Below, piece after piece: positions 1 through 5,338 of a stretch of 5,338 nucleotides of DNA (positions are counted from its first letter, which is position 1; each line of letters starts with the position of its first letter). The notes beneath the pieces were generated by a model. That model did not search any database and was not told where the DNA came from. It worked only from the letters and a program-made list of their open reading frames with translations. Position numbers and translations under genes: made by a program. This DNA comes from CAZSNT01 sp964607765 (GTDB taxonomy: Bacteria > Verrucomicrobiota > Lentisphaeria > Oligosphaerales > JABHEG01), in the NCBI GenBank assembly GCA_964607765.1, contig CAZSNT010000313.1:1-5338 (forward strand), given 5' to 3'.

Positions 1-25
1 CCATGGCCAAATGTCCAAACGCCAG

Positions 26-70
26 ACCCGGCTCAGGAGAGCCGGGCTACGGGGGCTGCCTCACGTAACT
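26..70 (-). repeat. REP-like palindromic element, copy 1 (outer left)
   Basis: Read on the minus strand, CCGTAG (complement of 47-52) is followed directly by a perfect 6-bp stem CCCGGC/GCCGGG (arms at 41-46 and 27-32) around the 8-base loop TCTCCTGA (33-40). The stem can be drawn as 8 bp with a 4-base loop. The match to copy 4 (5285-5328, opposite orientation) extends past the hairpin on the GTAG side, with about 41 of 45 positions identical (three substitutions and one indel). The GTAG foot at the 5' base of the hairpin is typical of REP elements recognised by RAYT transposases; this identity is inferred from layout. A second small inverted repeat, GCCTCA/TGAGGC (58-63 and 72-77), overlaps its right end. 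Confidence 0.8.
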
Positions 71-101
71 CTGAGGCGTTACCCGGAAAACGGACGTGTC
101 A

Positions 102-129
102 TTGACGCGGCGGCGGGTGACGGTATGGT
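102..129 (+). promoter_or_regulatory. Candidate sigma70-type promoter for the lyase gene
   Basis: TTGACG at 102-107 matches the -35 consensus at 5 of 6 positions. TATGGT at 124-129 matches the -10 consensus at 4 of 6, and the spacer is 16 bases. A start of transcription near 136 would leave a leader of about 34 bases before the ATG at 170, holding the Shine-Dalgarno sequence. It lies downstream of the palindromic element, so that element would not be in the transcript. This is a by-eye match in GC-rich DNA, so it is tentative. Confidence 0.35.
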
Positions 130-159
130 TGGGACGCCGTTGTCAACCCGTCCCGGTGT

Positions 160-164
160 GGAGG
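160..164 (+). promoter_or_regulatory. Ribosome binding site of the lyase gene
   Basis: GGAGG ends 5 bases before the ATG at 170. This site decides the start. The same frame is open back to an ATG at 11, but that one has no comparable site in the few bases available, and the intervening 53 codons run through the palindromic repeat. The protein beginning at 170 opens with a signal peptide. Confidence 0.8.
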
Positions 165-169
165 TGTGT

Positions 170-3100
170 ATGCGTTGGTCCGTGTTTTCCGGTCTGTTTG
201 TCGGGGTTGTGATCCTGTCGCGCTGTGTCTACGGCGGGCCGCAGGAGGATGCGGCGGCTGTGAAGGCGTCCTGGCCGGCGGCGGTGCGGCAGGCGCTGGC
301 ATTCGAGAGCGCGGAGCCGTGGCACGGCGGCACGGTGGTTGCCTCCCCGAGGAAGGGCGGGGCAGGCGCTCTGCGCTGGGATACGCACACGACCAACGCG
401 TCTCTGGACTGGACAGAGGCCCCCGCGGATCTGTCGGCGTTCAACACCATGTCGTTCTGGTTGCACTCGAGTCACGCGAACAGCGCGACGTTCATGATCA
501 TCGTGGAGTCGAAGCACAAGAAGGAGGTGTTCTCGTACTACTCGAAGAAAGTGACCGTGGACTGGACGGGGTGGCGGCAGATCGAGGTCCACTTCCGTGC
601 CTTTGGCAGGGCGCGGTCGCCGGTCGCGTGGCAGAAGATCGACAAGATACGCTTCACGGCGAGCGGCTGGAACCAGGCGCCGACGGACGAGTCGGTCTGG
701 GTTCTGGACGAGCTGGATTTTCGCTACAATCCCGTGCCGTACCGGCCTGTGATCAAGGTGCAGAAGGTCCTGCCGGAACCGGCGAGGGAAGAGTACCTGG
801 CCAAGCTGCGTCCAGGGCATCCGCGGCTGATTCTTCTCGATGAGGAGTTGCCGCGGCTCCGCGAGTTCGTGACCACCGATGCGCGCGGCAAAGTGTGGTA
901 CGAGAACGCGAGGAGCAAGGCTGAGAGCCTGTACCGGAAACCGCCGCGCAAGCATGAACTCCCGGACGGCCGGCGGCTTCTGTCCATCTCCCGCGACGTC
1001 CGTGACCGTATGTATCACTGGGGTTTCATGTACCGCATGGAGGGGGACCGCAAGTGGCTCGAGCGTGCCTGGCAGGAGATGGCGGCGGTCGTTGCGTTCA
1101 AGGACTGGAATCCGTACCACTACCTGGACACGGCGGAGATGATGCATGCCCTCGGCATCGGGTACGATTGGTTCTACAGCGGCCTGACGGACGAACAGCG
1201 CAGCACGATCCGGGAGGGGCTGTGGCAGCATGGGCTGCGGCTGTCGTATGCGGCCTACACCGGGTTGGCGGCGGAAGGCTCGCAAGGCTGGCGCGGTGTG
1301 TCGAACAACTGGAACTTCGTGTGCAACGGCGGCACGTCGCTTGCTGCCATGGCCGTGTTGGACGAGATGCCTGAGAAGTGCACTGAGATTCTGCACTGCG
1401 CGTTCCAGTACATCCAGATCCCGGTCCACCATTTCGAGCCTGACGGCGCTTGGTGGGAAGGGGTGGGGTACTGGGGCTACTCCATGCAGTATTTCCTGTC
1501 GTATCTCCGCGGCCTGGAGACGGCGTTCGGGACGGACTTCGGGTTCGCGAAGGCATTGGGCAAGGTCGGCTTCGCCAAGGCCGGCGACTTTCCCGTGTAC
1601 CTGGTCAGCCCTCTGGGAGGGATCTACAACTTCGCCGACTCAGGTTCGGGCGGCAGTTCGTACCAGCACTGGGGCCTGTTCTTCCTCGCGGATCGGTTCC
1701 GGAACCCACTCTACCTGTACTTCCAGGAACAGCGGACCCGGGGCGGGTTGATGGACATCCTCTACTACCGTCCGTTCGACAGCAGCCTGGCCATTCAGCA
1801 GGTGGCACTGGATAAGCACTTCCGCGAGACGGAGGTGGCGACCATGCGCGGTTCGTGGACGGATCAGAACGCGCTGTTCGCCGGCATCAAGTGCGGCCGG
1901 AACGGCATTGCGCATGCGCACCAGGACCTGGGCAGCTTCGTTCTCTACGGCGTGGGCGAGAAGTGGCTGGTGGATCTGGGAACGGAGCGGCAGACGTACC
2001 TGGGACACCAGCACCATCTGCCCAAATGGCAGTTCTACCGGATTCGTGAGGAAGGCCACAACACGCTGGTGTTCAATCCCGGTACCAAATACTGCCAGGA
2101 GCCGAAAGCGGACTCGCGCATTGTCCGGTTCGAGTCGTCACCGGTCGAGGCGTTCGCCATTGCGGATCTCGCGCAGGCGTACCGTCAGCATGCTGTGTCG
2201 GTCAAACGCGGCTATCGTCTGCTCGACCAGCGTCGCGCGTTCCTGGTCCAGGACGAGATCAAGATCAAGGAACCTGTGGCTCTGTGGTGGTTCGCGCACA
2301 GCAGTGCGGGGACGCAGATGAAGGTGTCCGAGTCGGGTCGGAGCGCACGGCTGCAGCGTAACGGCAAGACGTGTCATGTCCGGTTGCTGTCTCCGGCCGC
2401 CGCGCGCCTGGTCGCCATGGCGGCTCAGCCGCTGCCCTCGTCACCGAACCCCGATATCCAGAACCCGAACACGGGTGTGCAGAAACTCGCGGTGCATCTG
2501 CCGGGCACGGGCGACGTCACCGTCGCCGTGCTGTTCGTGCCGGTATGCGACACCGAAGGGACGCCGTCGCTCGAAGTGGATGTTGTGCCGCTCGCGTCGT
2601 GGGCGTTGGCAGCGGATGACGCGCCCCGGCTGTCGAGCATCACGGTGGACGGCGAGCCGTTGCCGGATTTCGCGCCCGACGTGTTCGCCGCCACGGTGTG
2701 GCTGGCGCCGGATGCCGTCGCTGTGCCAACGGTCACGGGCGTTGCTGCGACGGCCGGGGGCGAGGTGCAGGTGACCGCGCCCGAGAGCCTGCCGGGAACG
2801 GCGACGCTTACGGTGACCGATCCGACAGCAGACGCCGCGTCGCGCTATCTTGTGCGTTTCCGCCGCCAGGTGCCGCGGGGCGGCACGGACAAGCCGCAGT
2901 TCAAGCCCAAGCCCGTGACGATCGACGGCGTCACGGTCTCGGCCAGTCACCACGATGGAAATGAGCCCGTCAATGTGCTGGACAGTGACTCGCAGACACG
3001 GTGGTCGGCGAACGGGACCGAGGAGTGGATAGCATTCGATTTCGCTAGACCCCGCACCATGGCCGCCGTCCAGATCGCCTGGTTCAACGGCGACAAGCGC

Positions 3101-3295
3101 CGCACTCGGTTCAAGGTCAGCGTGTCCAGCGACGGCAAGCGCTGGCGCAACATGTTCGAGGGGCAGTCCAGCGGCAAGAGCGCCGAACTGGAGAGCTATT
3201 CGTTCGGAGACGAACTCTCCGTCCGGCGCCTGAGAATCACCTGCTACGGCAATACGGACAATCTCTGGAACAGCATGACGGAGGTCGGGTTCTGA
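170..3295 (+). CDS. Secreted heparinase II/III-family polysaccharide lyase with C-terminal discoidin domain
   Basis: Predicted 1041-residue exported lyase that would cleave uronate-containing, probably sulfated, polysaccharide by beta-elimination. Seen: a signal peptide (1-22, hydrophobic VGVVIL core, likely cut after V-Y-G). Residues about 40-186 form a jelly-roll-like, carbohydrate-binding type domain ending in WVLDELDF. About 205-460 is the alpha-helical toroid, opening with HPRLILLDEELPRLREF and containing NNWNFVCNGG (379-388) and DGAWWEGVGYWGY (425-437). About 545-720 is the heparinase II/III beta domain with H582-A-H584-Q-D586, VDLG (D602) and GHNTL (H630). In Pedobacter heparinase II, from memory, H406 is catalytic and H408, D424 and H464 bind zinc. 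H582, H584, D602 and H630 are candidate equivalents, and Y434 a candidate for its catalytic tyrosine. About 815-900 is an Ig/cadherin-like beta domain. About 917-1041 is an F5/8 type C (CBM32-like) domain ending at the stop. It is longer than simple heparinases because of these added modules. A sulfatase follows after 179 bases. The exact PL family and substrate are not determined. Confidence 0.9.
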   Translation: MRWSVFSGLFVGVVILSRCVYGGPQEDAAAVKASWPAAVRQALAFESAEPWHGGTVVASPRKGGAGALRWDTHTTNASLDWTEAPADLSAFNTMSFWLHSSHANSATFMIIVESKHKKEVFSYYSKKVTVDWTGWRQIEVHFRAFGRARSPVAWQKIDKIRFTASGWNQAPTDESVWVLDELDFRYNPVPYRPVIKVQKVLPEPAREEYLAKLRPGHPRLILLDEELPRLREFVTTDARGKVWYENARSKAESLYRKPPRKHELPDGRRLLSISRDVRDRMYHWGFMYRMEGDRKWLERAWQEMAAVVAFKDWNPYHYLDTAEMMHALGIGYDWFYSGLTDEQRSTIREGLWQHGLRLSYAAYTGLAAEGSQGWRGVSNNWNFVCNGGTSLAAMAVLDEMPEKCTEILHCAFQYIQIPVHHFEPDGAWWEGVGYWGYSMQYFLSYLRGLETAFGTDFGFAKALGKVGFAKAGDFPVYLVSPLGGIYNFADSGSGGSSYQHWGLFFLADRFRNPLYLYFQEQRTRGGLMDILYYRPFDSSLAIQQVALDKHFRETEVATMRGSWTDQNALFAGIKCGRNGIAHAHQDLGSFVLYGVGEKWLVDLGTERQTYLGHQHHLPKWQFYRIREEGHNTLVFNPGTKYCQEPKADSRIVRFESSPVEAFAIADLAQAYRQHAVSVKRGYRLLDQRRAFLVQDEIKIKEPVALWWFAHSSAGTQMKVSESGRSARLQRNGKTCHVRLLSPAAARLVAMAAQPLPSSPNPDIQNPNTGVQKLAVHLPGTGDVTVAVLFVPVCDTEGTPSLEVDVVPLASWALAADDAPRLSSITVDGEPLPDFAPDVFAATVWLAPDAVAVPTVTGVAATAGGEVQVTAPESLPGTATLTVTDPTADAASRYLVRFRRQVPRGGTDKPQFKPKPVTIDGVTVSASHHDGNEPVNVLDSDSQTRWSANGTEEWIAFDFARPRTMAAVQIAWFNGDKRRTRFKVSVSSDGKRWRNMFEGQSSGKSAELESYSFGDELSVRRLRITCYGNTDNLWNSMTEVGF

Positions 3296-3298
3296 CCG

Positions 3299-3325
3299 GC
3301 CGTAGCTCCGCGCTCCGCGGCGGAG
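3299..3325 (+). repeat. REP-like palindromic element, copy 2 (left half of BIME-like pair)
   Basis: CCGTAG (3300-3305) is followed by stem arm CTCCGC (3306-3311), loop GCTCCGCG (3312-3319) and the complementary arm GCGGAG (3320-3325). It begins three bases after the lyase stop codon, so it could also end or protect the lyase transcript. No T-run follows, so it is not a classical intrinsic terminator. The loop is identical to copy 3 while the stem is different but still fully paired. Confidence 0.75.
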
Positions 3326-3348
3326 AGATCGGGCTGTGGGCGTGATTT

Positions 3349-3375
3349 CGCAACCGCGGAGCGTTGCGCTACGGC
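3349..3375 (-). repeat. REP-like palindromic element, copy 3 (right half of BIME-like pair)
   Basis: On the minus strand CCGTAG (complement of 3369-3374) is followed by stem arm CGCAAC, loop GCTCCGCG and arm GTTGCG (complement of 3363-3368, 3355-3362 and 3349-3354). The loop equals that of copy 2, but the stem sequence is unrelated to those of the other copies and still pairs perfectly. The GTAG foot faces the sulfatase gene. Confidence 0.75.
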
Positions 3376-3460
3376 GGAGTGTCCGGTGGCGTGACAGCGG
3401 TCTGCACGGTAATCTTCCGGGAGACGGGGGCGCGGGATCAGGAGCGGCGATCGAGAGCGT

Positions 3461-3466
3461 AAGGAG
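3461..3466 (+). promoter_or_regulatory. Ribosome binding site of the sulfatase gene
   Basis: AAGGAG lies 8 bases before the ATG at 3475 and only 2 bases before an in-frame GTG at 3469, so ATG 3475 is the better start. The in-frame TAA at 3460-3462 overlaps the site and rules out any longer N-terminus. Confidence 0.85.
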
Positions 3467-3474
3467 CTGTGTGT

Positions 3475-5280
3475 ATGCGGGTCGAATCGGGTACTGCCGG
3501 GGCTGGTGAGAAGCGTCCGAACATCGTCTGGATCCTGTCGGAGGACAACTCCTACCGTTTCCTGCGTCTGTTCCATCCGACTGGCGCGGCGGCGCCGTCG
3601 ATCGAGCGTCTGGCCGAGCACGGCATCACGTTCTTGCAGACATTCAGCAATGCTCCGGTCTGTTCCGTTGCTCGCTCGACGCTGGTGACCAGCTGCTACG
3701 CGCCGCGCATTGCCGGGCAGTACCATCGCAAGCTGCAGGAGGCGAGTCTGCCTGCCGTGCAGCGCATGTTCCCTGCCTGCCTGGCCGATGCGGGGTACTA
3801 CCGCACGAACCGCTCGAAGAAGGACTACAACCTGGTGGAGACACCGGATCTGTGGGACGAGTCGTCGGGGCAGGCGTCCTGGCGCAACCGGCCCACGCCG
3901 GGCACGCCGTTCTTCCACCAGCAGAACATCGGTGTGTGCCACGAGAGCTGCCTGCACTTTCCCGCCGAGGAGCTGCACACCAAGCCCACGGCAACGGACC
4001 CGGGCAGCGTCCCGATCCCCGGCTTCAGTCCGGACACGCCGACGTTCCGCTACGCGTACGCCCGCTACTACGACATCATGGCGGAGATGGATCGGCAAGT
4101 GGGCGCGATCGTGCAACAGCTCGAGGATGACGGGTTGCTCGAAGACACGTTCATTTTCTACTTTGGCGACAACGGCGGCATCCTCCCCGGCAGCAAGGGG
4201 TACTTGTGGGAGGACGGTCTGCGCGTGCCGTTGGTCGTGCGTGTGCCCGAGAACTTCAAACACTTGGCGCCGCTCACGCCGGGCAGCCGGTGCGGCGGGT
4301 TTGTCTCGTTCGTGGATTTCGGGGCCACCGTGCTGCGTCTGGCCGGCGTGCCCGTGCCGGACGACATGGACGGCCTCCCGTTCCTCGGTGCCGGGATCAC
4401 GGCTGCCGACGTGCAGGGCCGCGACGAGACGGTCGGGTACGCGGACCGGTTTGACGAGAAGATGGACTTCTGTCGCTCGCTGCGCAAAGGCCGGTACAAG
4501 TACATCCGCAACTACCAGTGCTTCTACCCCGACGGCTTGCAGAACAACTACCGGTACCTGATGGCAGCGTACCGCGAATGGCGCGAGCTGCACCGTGCCG
4601 GCGAGCTCGACGAGCACCTGAGTCGCCGGTTCTTCGAGCCCAAGCCCGTCGAGAACCTGTTCGATCTGGAGTCGGACCCGGACGAGCTCCACGACCTGGC
4701 CGCGGACCCCGCCCATGCAGACGTATTGCTGGACATGCGCGCGCGTCTTCGGGAGTGGGTCAGGCAACTGCCCGATCTCAGTTTCTACCCCGAGAGCGTG
4801 GTGGTGGATCAGGCACTGGCCGATCCGATCGCGTTCGGTGCGGCGCATGCGGACGAGATCGCGCGGCTGGTCGATATTGCGGACCTCGCGCTGCTGCCTT
4901 TCCCCGAAGCCGCGCCGGAGTTGCGAGCGGCCTTGGGGTCCGCGAATCCATGGGACCGGTATTGGGCGTTGGTGGTGTGTTCCTGCTTCGGCAGTGCGGC
5001 TGTGGCGCTGGCTGACTCCGCCCGATCGTGCCTTGATGATGCAGAGCCGCTGGTCCGTGTCCGGGCTGCGGAGTTTCTCGCTGTGCTTGGCGTCGAGGAC
5101 CCGAAAGCTGTGTTGCTCGAGGTGTTGAGCAGCACGCAGTCCGCGGGCGAAGCGCTGATCACGCTCAATACGGTCGTCTACGTCAACGACCATCTCGACT
5201 GCGACCGGATCCGGGCGGCGGACATCGAGTTGCGGGCTTCCCACCCGCAGCTGGACAGGCGCCTGTTGTACCTGACTTGA
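3475..5280 (+). CDS. Type I sulfatase with C-terminal HEAT-like region, no signal peptide
   Basis: Predicted 601-residue sulfatase of the alkaline-phosphatase superfamily that hydrolyses sulfate esters or N-sulfates on carbohydrate through a formylglycine made from cysteine. Seen: the N-terminal strand RPNIVWILSEDNS (14-26) with metal-ligand candidates E23/D24; C63-S-V-A-R67, where C63 is the modified residue, followed by STLVTS; GDNGG (231-235) with D232/N233 as metal ligands; then K241 and WEDGLRVPLVVR (245-256). The usual late blocks follow: DFGATVLRLAGVPVP (281-295), RSLRKGRYKYIRN (334-346) and ENLFDLESDPDELHDLA (393-409). SEDN in place of ADD recalls heparan N-sulfatase-like (SGSH) relatives, but that subfamily call is tentative. 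Residues about 440-601 are an added helical region; 521-539 (DDAEPLVRVRAAEFLAVLG) reads as a HEAT/PBS-lyase-type repeat. The motif has V where the maturation consensus C-x-P/A-x-R expects P or A. No export signal is present and an in-frame stop prevents extension. It follows the lyase and probably works on the same glycan. Confidence 0.93.
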   Translation: MRVESGTAGAGEKRPNIVWILSEDNSYRFLRLFHPTGAAAPSIERLAEHGITFLQTFSNAPVCSVARSTLVTSCYAPRIAGQYHRKLQEASLPAVQRMFPACLADAGYYRTNRSKKDYNLVETPDLWDESSGQASWRNRPTPGTPFFHQQNIGVCHESCLHFPAEELHTKPTATDPGSVPIPGFSPDTPTFRYAYARYYDIMAEMDRQVGAIVQQLEDDGLLEDTFIFYFGDNGGILPGSKGYLWEDGLRVPLVVRVPENFKHLAPLTPGSRCGGFVSFVDFGATVLRLAGVPVPDDMDGLPFLGAGITAADVQGRDETVGYADRFDEKMDFCRSLRKGRYKYIRNYQCFYPDGLQNNYRYLMAAYREWRELHRAGELDEHLSRRFFEPKPVENLFDLESDPDELHDLAADPAHADVLLDMRARLREWVRQLPDLSFYPESVVVDQALADPIAFGAAHADEIARLVDIADLALLPFPEAAPELRAALGSANPWDRYWALVVCSCFGSAAVALADSARSCLDDAEPLVRVRAAEFLAVLGVEDPKAVLLEVLSSTQSAGEALITLNTVVYVNDHLDCDRIRAADIELRASHPQLDRRLLYLT

Positions 5281-5284
5281 GGGC

Positions 5285-5328
5285 AGTTACCTGAGGCCGC
5301 CCCGTAGCCCGGCTCTCCCGAGCCGGGT
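5285..5328 (+). repeat. REP-like palindromic element, copy 4 (outer right)
   Basis: CCGTAG (5302-5307) is followed by stem CCCGGC (5308-5313), loop TCTCCCGA (5314-5321) and GCCGGG (5322-5327). It starts four bases after the sulfatase stop codon, and its hairpin could serve as a transcription end. The tail TGTCCTTGTTG is only modestly T-rich, so a terminator role is weakly supported. It is a near-identical inverted copy of 26-70, including the flank on the GTAG side. Confidence 0.8.
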
Positions 5329-5338
5329 GTCCTTGTTG

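Larger units (their letters stand above)
3299..3375. repeat. Inverted REP pair (BIME-like) between the two genes
   Basis: Copies 2 and 3 lie tail to tail, separated by 23 bases (3326-3348). Their outer parts, 3299-3320 and 3354-3375, are also imperfect inverted repeats of each other (19 of 22 positions pair). The region can therefore fold either as two small hairpins or as one long stem with a 33-base loop. Inverted pairs of REP elements of this type are called BIMEs in enterobacteria. The remaining part of the gap, 3376-3460, shows nothing recognisable. Confidence 0.7.

Noticed and set aside
11..169. 53-codon N-terminal extension of the lyase from ATG 11
   Set aside because: It runs through the palindromic repeat, has no supported ribosome binding site, and would place the signal peptide internally. 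ATG 170 has GGAGG at good spacing.
224..228. Lipoprotein signal at C19 of the lyase (L-S-R-C)
   Set aside because: Arginine just before the cysteine does not fit the lipobox. The V-Y-G site for ordinary signal peptidase cleavage fits better.
143..1432. 429-codon open frame antisense to the lyase
   Set aside because: It is also codon-aligned with the lyase and explained by the same codon avoidance. It ends at a TCA just upstream of the lyase start.
1945..1950. CTACGG inside coding sequence (also at 229-234 and 3244-3249) as further REP-like elements
   Set aside because: The adjoining 20 bases do not form the 6-8-6 hairpin in any of the three cases, so the motif alone is chance. They act as a useful negative control for the intergenic copies.
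3391..3415. Internal promoter before the sulfatase (GTGACA then TAATCT)
   Set aside because: The spacer is only 13 bases and the -10 match is poor. A promoter in the 179-base gap is possible but not supported by sequence.
3469..3474. GTG 3469 as the sulfatase start
   Set aside because: Only 2 bases separate it from AAGGAG, against 8 for ATG 3475.
3244..5244. 666-codon open frame antisense to the sulfatase
   Set aside because: It is codon-aligned with the sulfatase, so it is open only because the sulfatase avoids TTA, CTA and TCA codons over this span. Its translation is low-complexity and R/V/Q/L-rich with no recognisable motif, whereas the + strand product has a full set of sulfatase motifs.
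5308..5338. Classical Rho-independent terminator after the sulfatase
   Set aside because: The hairpin is strong, but the following TGTCCTTGTTG is not a proper T-run, and the same hairpin occurs upstream of the lyase in the opposite orientation. It is better explained as a repeat element, with termination a possible secondary role.

Overview
The window holds two complete protein-coding genes, both on the + strand: a secreted multidomain heparinase II/III-type polysaccharide lyase (170-3295) and a formylglycine-type sulfatase fused to a C-terminal HEAT-like region (3475-5280). High GC, strong avoidance of TTA/CTA/TCA codons, a lyase-sulfatase pair and a sulfatase-HEAT fusion all fit a glycan-degrading bacterium of the PVC group (Kiritimatiellota, Lentisphaerota or Planctomycetota). 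That assignment is inference from style; no phylogenetic marker is present.

Layout: 1-169 is a leader with a REP-like palindromic element (26-70), a candidate sigma70 promoter (102-129) and the ribosome binding site of the lyase. The lyase follows: signal peptide, N-terminal carbohydrate-binding-like beta domain, alpha-helical toroid, heparinase II/III beta domain with an HxHxD motif, Ig-like linker domain and C-terminal F5/8 type C (discoidin) domain. Next comes a 179-base gap (3296-3474) with an inverted pair of REP-like elements and a clear ribosome binding site for the sulfatase. After the sulfatase a fourth REP-like element lies at 5285-5328, close to the window end.

The lyase and sulfatase probably act on the same sulfated, uronate-containing polysaccharide, the lyase by beta-elimination and the sulfatase by removing sulfate esters or N-sulfates. 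The lyase has an export signal. The sulfatase has none and cannot be extended upstream because of an in-frame stop, so the two steps may occur in different compartments.

The most striking non-coding signal is a four-copy family of 26-base elements at all gene boundaries: CCGTAG, a 6-base stem arm, an 8-base loop with CTCC at loop positions 2-5, then the complementary arm. Three different stem sequences occur, each perfectly paired, which is covariation within one window. GTAG at the 5' foot of a hairpin is the hallmark of REP elements mobilised by RAYT (Y1, IS200-like) transposases, so these look like a REP/BIME family. The four copies alternate in orientation so that each gene is bracketed by a pair whose GTAG feet face the gene. 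No tRNA, rRNA, CRISPR array, transposase gene or riboswitch was recognised.
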